Notes: a model not told the origin generated them from the letters alone. DNA of 64,000 nt from Hibiscus mutabilis (GCA_019671005.1 CM033752.1:24064969-24128968); one strand, 5' to 3'; numbered from the stretch's first letter, positions 1 to 11,419 are shown. Made by a program: numbers and translations.

Positions 1-758
1 TACATAGGCCGAATGGCATCCTTCTAAACACAAACGTCCCATATGGGCATGTGAACGTAGTCTTCTCTTGATCATCAGGGGCGATGGCAATCTGATTATA
101 ACATGAATAACCATCCAAAAAACAATAGAAAGCTTTACCTGCCAACCTTTCTAGCATCTGATCAATGAATGGCAATGGGAAGTGATCATTCCTCGTGGCA
201 TTGTTCAGCCACCTATAGTCCATGCACACTCTCCATTCAGTGATAGTTCTGGAGGGGATTAACTCAGCTTCACTATTTTCTGCCACGGTCATGCCACCCT
301 TCTTTGGCACGCATTGCACCAGGCTAAGCCAAGAGCTATCGAAAATGGGATATATAATCCCGGCATCAAGCTATTTTATGATCTCTTTTCTCACTACTTC
401 TTTCATGCTTGGGTTTAGCCTTCTTTGGCCTTCAATGGTCTTGCCATGGTACTCCTCCAAGATAATCTTATGCATGCAAATGGTTGGTCTAATGCCTCTA
501 ATGTCTGCCAAAGTCCATCCGAATGCTTGCTTATAGTCACGTAATATTGCCAGCAATATTTCCTCCTGATCATTGGCGAGACCAGTGGCAATGATTACTG
601 GCAAAGTTGAGTGTTCTCCTAAATAAGCATACTTCAAGTGATCTGGCAGTGGTTATCATTTCCAACGCTGGTGGCTCCTTAATTGATGGTTTAGGTGCCT
701 TGATTTCTCTGCCGGCCAACTGTAATGGCTCAAAATAACTCACCTCTTCAGCCTCCAA
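1..758 (-). pseudogene. Athila pol fragment: reverse transcriptase N-terminal part
   Basis: This would be the start of reverse transcriptase in the Athila polyprotein. The minus strand reads through a pre-RT region (YLGEHSTLPVIIA, then FGWTLADIRGI and ICMHKI) into the RT fingers with VCMDYRWLNNATRNDHFPLP, the Athila form of the motif normally ending DYR.LN. It continues with FLDGYSCYNQI and TFTCPYGTFVFRRMPFGLC at the window edge. The catalytic YVDD box would lie outside the window. There is a stop just after the EIIK stretch (near 370) and a frameshift near 640, so it is a pseudogene. The plus-strand open frame at 222-536 is only its antisense shadow. Confidence 0.85.
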
Positions 759-944
759 GACTAGTTCTTCTGGTTCCTCAAACAGATCAGCTATGCCATC
801 TAAATTGTTGGCGTCAAATTCTGTATCCTGGCATAACTGTGCCGTGCCAAAGTGTAAATAGACTCTATCATCTCCTCTGCTTGGTACTCATCAGGTTCAT
901 CTGTACATTTCAAAGCTTGAAAAACATTAAATGTAACCTGCTAG

Positions 945-1588
945 TCATTCATGCGCATTGTTAGTTCCCATTTATGAACATCAATCAAAGCCCTACCCGT
1001 GGCAAGAAAAGGTCTCCCCAAAATAATTGGGATATTAATATCAGCTTCATAGTCCAAAATGATAAAATCAGCTGGAAAAATAAATTTATCTACCTTTACC
1101 AATACATCATCAATCTTACCTTCGGGATGTGCGTAGGATTGGTCTGCCAGCTAAAGTGTCATTGTGGTAGGTCTTGCTTCTATGCCAAGCTTTCGAAAAA
1201 CTGACATTAGCATCAAGTTGATGCTGGCTCCTAGGTCACACAGTACCTTACGCATGAATTTGTTGCCAATGGTGCAGGGAATAGTGAAACTTCCCGAATC
1301 TTTCAGTTTTGGTGGTAAACGGTTTAGGATCATGGCACTGCATCCTTTGGTCAGAGCAATAGTTTCAAAGTCTCCCAACTTCCCCTTTTTGGACAGAATG
1401 TCCTTCATAAATTTGACATAGTTGGGCATTTGTTCAAGGGCTTCTACCAATGGAATGTTGATTTGCAATTGCTTAAGAACCTCCAAGAAACGCTTGAACT
1501 GCTGATCTTGTTTATGCATTTGAAGTCTTGCTGGAAATGGTGGTGGTGGTGGATAAACATATGTCGGCACTGTTGGCTTTGCCAACAC
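945..1588 (-). pseudogene. Athila gag C-terminus and aspartic protease
   Basis: A proline-rich linker (residues about 13-18 of the frame starting at 1588) is followed by a gag-protease junction and the pepsin-like retroviral protease with active site CDLGASINLM. The frame stops at 1151 but recognisable protease sequence continues to about 945, including the ILGRPFLATGRALID box that closes the fold. The protease would cut the polyprotein inside the particle. The active-site Asp is kept; the stop at 1150 breaks the frame. It lies between gag (right) and RT (left), as expected for minus-strand Athila. Confidence 0.85.
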
Positions 1589-1921
1589 AATGCTGGCATC
1601 AGTCTGTTTGGCATCGATGCTGGCATCAATATGCTGTCTGGCATCGGCTTTGCCATCATCTACTTTTGTTTCCTCTTTCTCTACTTCCCTAGGATTATCT
1701 GCTGGCAGAGGCTTCTCATCTTGGCAATTAATTGGCTACTTAGCAACCTTCTCCATTTCGCACTGGTTACCACTCCTAAGAGTTATAGCTTTGCACTGTT
1801 CATTGTCTTTGTGTCGAACATCTTTTGTGTCACTTGGCAATGCTCCCTAGGGTCGATTGCTGAGTGCACTGGCAATCTGCCCAAGCTGGACTTCCAAATT
1901 TCTCATTGATGCTGCCAAACT

Positions 1922-3201
1922 CTAGACTGTGGCATCATTCCTCTCTATGTATTCTGTGAGAGTGCCTCCTTGGTTGAGTCTCTGCCCTTGCTGAAAATTG
2001 TTTTGGGCTTTCCGTGGCATGGCATTGTTATTCTGCCTCTGGGTATTCTGGCGTTGGGCATTGTACTGGTTACCTCCTTGATTTCCCCATGCTAAATTAG
2101 GGTGTTGTCTCCAACCTACATTATAAGTATTGGAGTTAGGATTATAGTAACGGTTAACATTGCCAACAAAATTTATCGATTTAGGGTTGGCAGGGCATTC
2201 ATCCACATGATGATTCTCTCCGCAGATTGTACAAAATGGGCTAATGCTTTGACTTCTTTGGACTCATTGTTCTTTTGCAACGTTCTTACCATGCTAGTAA
2301 GATTGGAAATCTCGGCATGAATGGATGTTAGTTCATCAACCTGAAATTTCCCATTGGTTTTAGTTCCGGTCCCAAGTCTCGCAACAGGATATTGAAAATC
2401 GTTTATTGCAATCCTCTCTAAAATGTCAACAGCCTCGGTATATGTCTTGTCAAGCAACGAACCAGCTGTTGAAGCATCAACAACATTCCTCGTTTGTGCA
2501 TTTAATCCATTATAAAATGTTTGTATCTGGGTCTAATTCAGGAATCCATGCATAGGACACTTCCTCAACAAGTCTTTGAATCTTTTCCAGGCATCATATA
2601 AGATCTTATCCTCAGCCTGCCTGAATGTAATGATATCACCTTGCAGCTTGGCATGAGTGTTGGAGGCTGAAATCTTGTCAGGAACTTCTGGCATAGGTCT
2701 GCCCATGAAGTGACTGAGCCAGGTGGCAAGGAATTAAGCCAAGCCTTTACTCCGTCTCTCACAGAAAAAGTAATTAACTTCAGCTTCACAGTATCTTCAG
2801 GTACTCCATTTTGTTGGAATAGCTGGCAAATCACCATGAACTGTTTCAAATGTTGCCTCAGATCTCCAGTGAGTGTACCATCAAACTGACCTACATTTAA
2901 AAGAGTTTGAATCATACCAGCTTAGGTTCAAAATTTACAATGTTTACCTCTGTGCCAACAAGTCCTGGCATCAAATTGTCAATGGTTGGTGCAGAATGTT
3001 CTCTAATAGGCCTCTCATTAACAACTGAACAGCAGGTGGTGGTGGTATCTCATTGTTAAGTGGGTTTCCTCCATTGTTCACCATACCATTCCCTCCATTA
3101 CCTTGGTTCATCTCTCGAAATCTTCTTTTTAACCTCCGCAAGGTTTTCTCAATTTCCGAATCATATGGCCACTCGTCCACCACAGGATGGCTTCTGGTCA
3201 T
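1922..3201 (-). pseudogene. Athila gag (capsid-nucleocapsid), broken
   Basis: Gag would form the virus-like particle. I place the start at 3201 (MTRSHPVVDEW...), 91 bases after the primer site, because the plus-strand Athila gag at 7329 begins in the same way (MTRKNP). In order: a basic N-terminus with glycine/asparagine-rich linker, the capsid-type retrotransposon gag domain (2565-2915, containing LRQHLKQF and KLKLITFSVRDGVKAWLNSL), a middle region, then a zinc knuckle CTICGENHHVDEC (CX2CX3HX4C, about 2200-2240) and an asparagine/glutamine-rich tail. Frames change several times (near 2920, 2560-2460 and 2190), so no full product is possible. Confidence 0.85.
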
Positions 3202-3291
3202 ACATCGGCAAAAATAAAAGGTAAAAGAAAACAAAAATTAAAATTAAAAAGGAAGGCAAGTCAAAATTAAAAACAATCAATTCCGTTGCAA

Positions 3292-3309
3292 TCCCCGGCA
3301 ACGGCGCCA
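3292..3309 (-). promoter_or_regulatory. Primer-binding site, tRNA-Asp type
   Basis: On the minus strand this reads TGGCGCCGTTGCCGGGGA, complementary to the 3' end expected for plant tRNA-Asp, the usual Athila primer. It sits 6 bases inside the LTR end at 3316 and fixes the element's orientation. The site is undecayed here, whereas the equivalents at 7273, 37707 and 40975 have C-to-T or G-to-A changes. Confidence 0.85.
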
Positions 3310-3315
3310 AAAACT

Positions 3316-4900
3316 TGTAGACTCTCTAGGTGAAATGCTAGCAAAAGGGCAAAAGGTATGTGTTGGAAAAATATAAAATAGTGCCAAAACGAGTCTTTTG
3401 CGTGCAAGTATACACGGTCTGCAAGTAATACAGCTTGTAAGCTGAGTACCAATCCCATAGAGATTATCTTGGAATTCAATTGCCTTGTTTGCTACTTGCC
3501 TTAAGAAAAAGTCGATTTGATTTGAAATTGGTTTTGGAAAATAATTAAAAAGTAAAAAAATGAAAGTAAAGTAAGACTTTGGCAAGGAAGGTGTTTTAAT
3601 GAATGATGAGTGTTGGCAGGGAATGCCTAGTTTTCACGCTATTCATGTTGTGCCAGCCTTTAACAACAACCTATCTTGGCATTGTTTGCCGAGCAGATTC
3701 AAAATTAGCAAAACCTCTCTCGATGGTCATTGCCCTAAATTGGTCATGTAAAAACTCCTATATCTCTATAGTGTTTGTTTTTAAATAAACCGATTTGATT
3801 AAGATCCAATCGATACTCCTAAGGGGTAGATTTCACTCCTGAAGTAAGTTCATCTACTTGAACGACTTGTCTCAAAGCTTCTCTCCTCAGTATTCAACAA
3901 CTTAATCGCTGCCACCCCAAGTCTGTTAAGATATTGAGGCACAATAGGCCAACAATGCCAACTCTCGCTTGGCAGAGTATTTAGGAAAAATTGAAGTATG
4001 TCAAATAATGAAAACATTGCCAAGGAAGAATTATTATTAAAAACTAAAACATAAAAATAGCGTTCAACGCAAACATCCCCCACCAACGATTAAATTAGTT
4101 CATGGTTAGGGATTTAACCAAAAATCCACAAACATTTTCGAAATACATCATCCTTAAAAACAAGATAAAATAACTTGAAAGAGAGAATGAGCTAGAAAGG
4201 GTCTCTCGATGCAGCCCTTCAAGATCCAGGCTTCTCGGCCAAGTTGGTCGGACCACCCTTCCACGGTGCAGCCGGTCATCAATTGTCACACACCAACTTC
4301 TCATGATCCAATCTTCTTCTTTTTCCTCTCCCTCCCTTTTTTTTCTCTAGCTTGGTTGGTGTTTAAATAGGCGTGCAAGGAAGGGATAGGATTAGCTCCT
4401 CATTTGAATTTTAAATGCAAGAGATAATTATCTTATCCAAATTTGAATGAGGGCTGATCAGGCTAGGGCTGATATCATACTACCGACGCTGCCTTGGCAT
4501 CCAAGCTTGGCATGAATCTGCCAACAAGTCTTGGCACCATATTATCCGCTATTTTTTCAGAGATTGTTCCAATTGCTATTTTTTCAGAGCCTGATCATGT
4601 CCTATTTTTTCGGGGTCCAACAACTCCTTGGTGTGGCATCAAGTTCACTTTCCTGCCATCCGGTGCTTGGCATTGTCTGGTCCATCTGTGCCAACAACAC
4701 TCGGCGTTTTCTCTGGCATTCCTTTCTGAGGTGTTTTCCCAGGCCAAATCCTATGCCAAACATGCACAATTGCCAACAAAACAACCCTTTCACACTGGCA
4801 TAAACAAAGCTCTAAACTCCTTATGCAAATGCATGATTCTGACATCCTAATACAACTAAATGTACCTAAAAACAAGCAAAAACATTATAAGATTGGCATT
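3316..4900 (-). repeat. Athila 5' LTR (minus orientation), right end uncertain
   Basis: The LTR edge at 3316 begins TGTAGAC next to the primer site. About 80-110 bases in is a U5 block with GCAAGTATACAC and AAGTAATAC that also appears in the other Athila-type LTRs at 16882 and 36133. The segment is dense in TTGGCA/TGCCAA words, especially at 4480-4800. The outer end is not fixed: it probably falls between 4860 and 4930, but there is no second LTR in the window to compare. No true ORF is present; open frames here are chance. Confidence 0.6.
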
Positions 4901-4929
4901 AAAAACAGTACTTTTGGAGAGGTAATAGT

Positions 4930-5366
4930 TGTTGAACCCTAAAATTACCCTAAAAATTCTATTTTTCACTAGAAAACCTAAACTAAACCCTGATTCGATT
5001 GAATCGACCCCCTTCAACCACCTAGAAGCTACCCGAAACCCTCTCCCTCTTCGACTCCACCGTAAAATCCAAACCTCGGCCGTAAAATACAACACAAAAG
5101 ACTTCCTATCTCCTTTTTATTTATTGTTTTTGCCACTATTTTTTTGTAAACTAATATATTTATTATTTTTTTCTTGCAGGTAATAAAAATATTGGAGGAA
5201 AAAATTACCTCTATTACGGTGGCTTCGGTGACATTTCGACCACTGGCTACGTCTCGTCCTCCGGCTCGACCTCTGGCAACGTTCTGGTTGCTCAGCTTCC
5301 AGCGACCAGTGGCATTATCCGAGACGGTTCAGTTACCCGAGGTGAGCTTTCTCTCTCTCCTTTTAA

Positions 5367-5398
<32 letters not shown>

Positions 5399-5876
5399 TA
5401 GTTTTATTAATGACTAATTATTCCCTCTGACTTTTCTCTCTCTCCTTAGGTGTCAGGCTTGCTAACATCATGGGGATGCCAATTGGATCAAAGAAACGCA
5501 GATCCTGGTGAACTTGATTCAGGCCAATAGACACGAGACACGTGTCCCTTCTAATATGCATTTGGGCGGGAAACACAGCATATGGGCTTTTGGATCTAAA
5601 TTTTGGGCTTTGAGTATTTTATATGTAAATTCGACACTTATTTTGTAACTGGACATTTTATTTGTATGGGCTAATTTTTATTTATTTAATATTTATTTAC
5701 TATTTTGGCCTTATTTATGTAGCATATTCGAACCCCGAACAAAATACGAGTATGACACCGATCATGCGAAATATTGGTTATATTACATACCATCCGGATA
5801 AGTCGAAACATGGATGGACATGGCAAGGCTTTTCCTCAAAAAATATTTTTTAGCCTCAAGAGCCACTGATGAGTGT
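4930..5876 (+). other. Unassigned segment with a spliceable open frame
   Basis: This lies between two Athila LTRs and belongs clearly to neither. A pyrimidine-rich tract ends in CTTGCAG at 5173-5179 and is followed by an open frame reading NKNIGGKNYLYYGGFGD and onward. A good intron candidate runs from GTGAGC at 5342 to CTTAG at 5449 (108 bases, pyrimidine-rich end). Removing it keeps the frame open until TGA at 5509-5511. The second half (5512-5876) is AT-rich and contains the palindrome GACACGTGTC. I do not recognise the protein. It may be a captured or host gene fragment, or noncoding retrotransposon sequence that looks spliced by chance. Confidence 0.35.
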
Positions 5877-7270
5877 TTTAAATTGAATACATTTTCATGT
5901 TAATTCCCCCTTGTTATTAATTATTACTACTAATTTGGTTTTGTTTTGCTCATTTTCGGTGCAGGAATCTCTTATCCAGAACCAACAACAATAAGGGCAT
6001 TTCCTGCATTTTTTATTATTCCATCGTGGCTGAAGACATGGGCACGACGTGGGGCATGATGTTTTGTCGACTTGGCAGATTCGAGCAGTCCAGTTAGCAT
6101 CGCCTTCTAGAAGATGGTCTATTCAGCAGTTTCTGGAAGGATGATGCATAAAATTATCTTAGATTTATTTTGAATTTTAAATAATTTAAAACTATTTATC
6201 TTTTGGTTGCTATTATCTTTAGGATTTATCTTTTGGATGCTATTATCTTTAGGATTTATTTTTTATTTTGAATTTACTTGTTTTATCTTTAGGGTTTTTA
6301 GAAGACTATAAATACCCCATTTGGGGTAAAGCTTAGATGTATCTTTTCTATTTTCTTTCTTTTATTTTATAAAAGTTCTCTCGGGTTTATTTTTAAATTT
6401 TTTTTTACTTTAAGCTTTTACTTTGTTTTCTAAAAATGCTAAGTATGATTTCTATCATGCTTAGCTAAACTTTCCAATTAGCCAAAGGCTTAAGCGATGA
6501 CTCAATTTCGATTGTGAGAATTGAAAAGCACCTAACATCTTCAGATATCTTTCTCATTTTTTTGCAAACTTGGATTGGCTATCGACCTTTCCTTTAAATC
6601 TTTACACTTTCAATTCAAAAAGAGCTCGTTGATTTGAATGTTGTCCCGATTTAAAGTTGGGCGGAAGGATCGGCTTGTAGCACATTCGACTTCTTGTGAA
6701 CACACTTAGCGGCAGTCTGCTAAGAGAAATTGAGATCGAGTTCGATTCTCATTGAGACAACATAATCCGAGTCGGGCTTTTCTAATACTTAAATTGTTTT
6801 GGCGCTAGCGACAATAGTCATAGTTAGTCCAAGTAAAGACTGAATTCCAAAGATTGGCTTTGGATTGTTGATTTACTGAATAGAAAATTAAGTTACAAGG
6901 GTTGGGCCTTGTATACTGTAACCGACGTGTATCCGAAGCAAAATCTTCTTCGATGATCAGTTGGAATTGAGGCAAAGCAAATCTTGACGATATTCTATTT
7001 AATTGTTTTTCTTTTCAAAATTTACTTTTGTCATTTTCTGTAAATTTATTTTCAAATTCACTTTTATTATTTTACATTTATTTTCTACTTAATTTCTGGA
7101 TTAACCCCCCCCCCCAATTTCTTTATTTTCTAGCTAAAGTCAGAATAGAAACGTCTCAACATCAGAAGCTCTTTAGTCCCTATGGATCGACCCTTCTTCC
7201 TTATGACTACATTATTTATCTATTTTATTTGAGATTAAGGATAATTTTTTGACAATTACGACGCTTGTCA
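5877..7270 (+). repeat. Athila 5' LTR
   Basis: It begins TGATGAGTGTTTTAAATTG and ends CGCTTGTCA, giving short inverted ends TGA...TCA. The start resembles the classic Athila LTR opening. The end has the usual U5 words (AGTCCCTATGGATCGACCC at about 7165, then the CGACGCTTGTCA terminus). A TATA-like CTATAAATACCCC is at about 6307-6320. A run of 11 C at about 7104-7114 is a slippage-prone spot. The five bases before it (GCCAC) would be the target duplication, but the 3' partner is not in the window. Confidence 0.65.
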
Positions 7271-7272
7271 AA

Positions 7273-7291
7273 TTGGCGCTGTTGCTGGGGA
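7273..7291 (+). promoter_or_regulatory. Primer-binding site, tRNA-Asp type, decayed
   Basis: TTGGCGCTGTTGCTGGGGA matches the tRNA-Asp primer complement except for two C-to-T changes (GCC to GCT twice), which fits decay of methylated cytosines. It follows the LTR end by two bases. Confidence 0.8.
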
Positions 7292-7328
7292 CTTTGGAAA
7301 CGTTAATGATTAAAGTTTGTTTTAATTT

Positions 7329-8758
7329 ATGACCAGGAAGAATCCAGGAGAACTAGCAGATTTTGAACTGGAGATCGAAGCATTAGCCCGAAGACTACAC
7401 ACACAAACACTTCGAGAAAGAAGACAACGACAACAACAATCCAAACCAAATCTAGAAACACCCTCTGAGGCTGAAACACAATTCATACAAGATAACGAAG
7501 CACCGATTCTGATGGCGGATGATGACCCAACTATTAGAGAACTTGTTGCGGCACCAGTGGAGCAACAACCGTCGTGCATCACGTTCCTGGATAGAGAAAC
7601 TCCATTCGCACTTAAGACAGGTCTAATCCATCTTCTGCCGACCTTCCATGGTCTACCCAGTGAAAACCCGCACAAACATCTCAAGGAATTTCATATGGTT
7701 TTTTTAAGCACAAAACCATAGGGAGTATCCGAAGACCAAATTAAACTCCGCGCTTTTCCTTTTTTCTTAGCCGATTTGGCTAAGGATTGGTTATTTGATT
7801 TACCATCTAGTTCAGTTAATACATGGACTAATATGTCTCGACTTTTTCTTGACAGGTTCTTCCTTGCAGCCAAGGTGAGTGAACTAAGGCGAAGCATCTT
7901 AGGAATCCGACAAAAAGATACTGAATCATTATATGACTATTGGGAAAGGTTCAAGAAACTATGCGCAAATTGTTCACAACATGGACTGGCGGAACAAACA
8001 CTTCTCCAATACTTCTATGAAGGCTTACTCCCTATGAAGATGAAATGATCGACACAGCAAGTGGAGGGGCTCTTGTAAACATGACTCCGAATACGGCTAG
8101 AAATTTAATTTCTACTATGGCTGCTAACTCTTAACAGTTTCGCCCTTGCAGTGAACCCTCTCAACGAGCTTACGAGATAAGTACAGTTTCTTTAGAAAAT
8201 AAAATTGATAAGTTAGCTAATGTAGTTTAATCTCTTATTGCAGGCAAAACAAGTACAACTAGACTATGCGGGATATGCATGGTGCCGGACCACCCTACGG
8301 ATTGTTGTCTAATGTTACAAGAAGATGCTGATGTACAAGTAAATGTAGTAGGAAATTTTTCAAGACCTCCCTAAAGGCCATACAACCCTCACTCCAACAC
8401 TTATAATCTAGAGTGGACGGACCATCCAAACTTCAACAATGGACCAAAACCCATTCCGAATCAAGCTTATCAACCACCTGCACCACATTAATATCAACCA
8501 CAAAAACCGTCGTTGGAGTCAATTATTGAACGTTTGGCGTTATCCCAGGAAAAGTTTCAACTAAAGACCAAAGCACACTTTCAGGAAATTGACAAACAAA
8601 TAAGCCAACTTATGTTAGCAGTGAGTCATTTAGAATCCAAAGGGAAATTACCATCTCAAAACAAGGTGAACCTACGAGAAAATATTAGTGCAATCACCCT
8701 TCGGAGTGGCACTGTTGTAGCAGCACCAGACCCAGAGGATGTTGCCGCAGAATCCTAG
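7329..8758 (+). pseudogene. Athila gag, broken
   Basis: The frame starts at 7329 or the nearby Met (MTRKNPGELADFELE). Residues about 75-130 and the next segment (7776-8048: WLFDLPSSSVNTW, LFLDRFF, YDYWERFKKLC) form the retrotransposon gag capsid domain. A zinc knuckle CX2CX4HX4C lies at 8267-8308 (CGICMVPDHPTDCC). A helical segment follows at 8513-8640. Stops at 7722 and 8046 and later ones break the frame into four pieces. The product would package RNA into particles; this copy cannot make it whole. Confidence 0.85.
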
Positions 8759-8859
8759 AAAAAATATGAATCGAAACCTCAGAATGAGAAAGAAGAAGTT
8801 GACGTAAGATCCCAGAGGAAAAAGAATGATGAATCACAAACTCCTCCCACACCATCTCC

Positions 8860-9780
8860 CTATGCCGTCCCACCTCCTTTTCCTTCGAGGTTGGTTAAAC
8901 ATGATAAACAAGCCGAGTAAAAGACGATACTTGACGTATTTTGAAAAGTAGAGATAAACATACCTCTCCTTGATGTGATTAAAAAGGTTCCATGGTATGC
9001 CAGATTCTTGAAGGACCTTTGCACAACCAAAAGGAGACTTACCGGCAATGAGAATGTAAACCTGGGTGAAAACGTATCAGCTGTTTTTCAATGTAGGCTT
9101 CACCTAAGCTAAAGGATCAAGGTATATTTGCTATACCTTGTAAAATCGGTAAGGTAGGAATTAAACGTGTTATGTGTGATTTGGGTGCTTCCATAAATGT
9201 TATGCCGCTTTTCATTTACAATTCACTTAGTGCAGAGCCTTTGAAAGAAACAAGAGTGATAATCTAGCTCTTCGATAGATCCGTCATTTGTCCTGAAGGA
9301 CTCATTGAGATCGTGCTGGTTAAGGTAAATGATTTAATTTTTTCTAACAGATTTTTACGTGATCGACATGGAAAATGACCGAACCAACATCTCCTTTGAA
9401 ATTCTACTTGGCCGACTCTTCTGAGCTAGACACGTACTAAAATTGATATTAGAAGTAGAATTCTTACCATGGAATTTGACGGTAAGGTTGTTAAATTTCA
9501 TGTTTATAAGGCGATGAAGTACCCAGATAATATTGCAAATATTAGTTTCATTGACGTTTATGAGCCTTTGGTAGATGAGTTTGTTGAAACTAAATTATCT
9601 GATGATTTGTGCAGGGAATTGAAGGGTCACGACAAAGAAATTAAGGAGCTGGAAAATATTTATTATGTTCATTCTGACTTGTGCCTAACTCCTTCGAAAA
9701 CTAAAATGTTACCTTCCATTTTACAGGCACCGGATATTGAGTCGAAACAAATGACAGAACATTATAAGTACACGTTTTAG
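8860..9780 (+). pseudogene. Athila protease and pol linker, broken
   Basis: A proline-rich gag-protease linker (about 8860-8890) leads to the aspartic protease with CDLGASINVMP at about 9174-9206, so the catalytic Asp is kept. The flap-like VICPEGLIEIVLVKV follows. Frameshifts lie near 9100 and 9370. From 9469 an open stretch of 103 codons (MEFDGKVVKFHVYKAMKYP) is the linker before reverse transcriptase in Athila. It ends with TAG at 9778, where the pol deletion begins. Confidence 0.8.
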
Positions 9781-9806
9781 GGCGAAAGCGATATCTTTTT
9801 GGTGAT

Positions 9807-9960
9807 TTTTTTAAACAAGCTTTCAAAGCTGGAAGAAATCCGAGAAAAAGCTTACATGAATACCCGAACTTGCAAGAGAAAAACAAAAAAACTCCATGAT
9901 CATAGAATTTCTCTTAAGGAAGTTCTCAGTTGGACAAAGCGCAAGAATTGGAGGAAGTAT
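9807..9960 (+). pseudogene. Integrase C-terminal remnant next to a large pol deletion
   Basis: The frame reads KLSKLEEIREKAYMNTRT, then CKRKTKKLHDHRISLKEVL, which matches the alpha-helical stretch just upstream of the integrase C-terminal (GPF-type) domain in Athila polyproteins. Everything from RT through the integrase core is absent between this and the protease-RT linker that ends at 9780. The usual VLLFNSRL box that should follow is not recognisable. Confidence 0.7.
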
Positions 9961-11200
9961 TTTTCGCAGTACCTGTAGTCTGAATTAGGTCGTCGAGCTA
10001 ACGACGTTAAACAAAACGCTAAATGGGAGGCAACCCATTTCTTTCTTTGTTTTGTTTTGTTATTTATTTTCATTCATTTAATTTTATTTTTATCTATTTT
10101 ATTTCAAAATAAAATTTTCCAAGATTCGAATGGCTTGGTCACGCATGAAGCAAAAATTTGAAAAAAAAAGATGCAAATGGAAGTTACATACTGTGAACAT
10201 TGGAATCGTGAAGATGAACAAAAATTAATGGGGAATTCAAAGGGGCATTTTTTACTTTTCCATTAATTAAGGTTTTTTATTTTTATTTTTTATTTTTTAT
10301 TATTATCTTTCCCTAACCTAGTTAATGTGTTTGCAGCCTCCAAAACAAATCCCCCTCACTGTCATTCAACCCTCTCTATCACACGAACCAGCCACGTATG
10401 TGGTGCCAATCGTTCCTTCACCATCATCCGGTTGCCATTCTCGGTAGCCGAACGTTGTCAGACCTAGCAACCCACGACAATTTCCTTCATCTCAGGCTTC
10501 ATTCCTTCTTCTGCCCGAGCGCCTCTCGCCGCTGCCATGGTCGTGGTCGCGGTCATCACTAAATAGGGGGAGTATCTCTATTCCTTCTCTTGTACTTTAA
10601 TTTTCGTATTGGGACAATATGTCTTAAGTGAAGGGGTAGAGTATTGGTTGAATTTTCCCTTGCTTATTTTGTTCTTTGATTCTAGTATGCTTGGTTGAAC
10701 TTGTGAAAATCTTCATTGAAATCCTTCGCTTTGTTGAATATTTTAAGAATACCATTCTTGATTGATAACGCACTTTTATTTGAATCAGGATATACATGAT
10801 AAAGGTTGGCATATTTAGAATTTTTCATGAAATCTTTTGTGATATTCCATGACTTTGTTGGTTGAGATGTTCTTAATTCAATGCATGTACACACTTCAGT
10901 AAGATTTTAGCCTTTGCAAGTATATTCTTTACATTCTTGCTCATATTCTTTGATTGAGTGTGCCGAGCTTGACATTGATGTTCTAGAACCTGTAATTGAA
11001 TGCACGTCAAGATTACACAAGAACTTGATGCTTTAATATGATTAGGACACTTAGGATTACCCACCTTTAATATTAAGATAGCTTAATGAAATGACCAACG
11101 TAAGTGTGAAGGACTAGCCACCATCTATGAAAGACTTATGGTCATCTTTCTAGGGCACTTATGAGCATCTCGAGGTATATTTGGTCTCTCATGATGAACT
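9961..11200 (+). other. Athila post-pol noncoding region
   Basis: It starts with the conserved Athila post-pol sequence (CGAGCTAACGACGTTAAACA, then GGGAGGCAACCCA at about 10025). After that come AT-rich sequence and a pyrimidine tract ending TTTGCAG at about 10336, where Athila elements often have an env-like reading frame. Here I see only a short CT-rich stretch (10340-10560) with no lasting frame. The minus-strand open frames at 10624-11064 look like chance. No polypurine tract or 3' LTR of this element is identifiable. Confidence 0.55.
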
Positions 11201-11419
11201 ATCACGGAACTAAAATGGACATGAGGTTAGTTGTGTGTTATGGTTCACTCTTATCTTGATAAGTTCGAATCTAACATATACTTGTTAAAGAAAAGAATTA
11301 CTCATTTTCACTATATACTAGTTCAAATCTAACAGATACTAGTGCTTAAGCGTCTAATTTCGTTGTTTCCCTTTTATCTGGTTGGGTCACCACTTCTTTT
11401 GCATTAGTAGGGCTTGGTA

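Larger units (their letters stand above)
1..4900 (-). mobile_element. Athila-lineage Ty3/gypsy retrotransposon, minus strand, partial
   Basis: Read on the minus strand, the parts come in the order 5' LTR, tRNA-Asp-type primer site, gag, protease, start of reverse transcriptase, and the rest lies beyond the window's left edge. The protease motif DLGAS, the gag zinc knuckle CTICGENHHVDEC and the primer complement TGGCGCCGTTGCCGGGGA are typical of Athila. Gag and pol carry stops and frameshifts, so the copy is dead. The right boundary (LTR 5' end) is only approximate because the partner LTR is not in the window. Sequence of the TGCCA/TGGCA type is strikingly frequent across it, a bias shared with the array at 36133-45474. 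Confidence 0.85.
5877..11200 (+). mobile_element. Athila-lineage retrotransposon, plus strand, pol-deleted
   Basis: Parts in order: 5' LTR, decayed tRNA-Asp primer site, gag, protease, then directly the C-terminal tail of integrase and the post-pol noncoding region. Reverse transcriptase, RNase H and the integrase core are missing, so a deletion of roughly 3 kb is implied near 9781-9806. No matching 3' LTR is visible; the right side fades into the copia element that starts near 11420. It differs from the minus-strand Athila at 1-4900 in sequence and lacks the TGCCA bias. Confidence 0.8.

Noticed and set aside
7322..7684. Minus-strand 120-codon frame
   Set aside because: It is the antisense shadow of the Athila gag start at 7329.
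10340..10560. Env-like ORF of the plus-strand Athila
   Set aside because: No lasting frame, signal peptide or membrane segment can be read.
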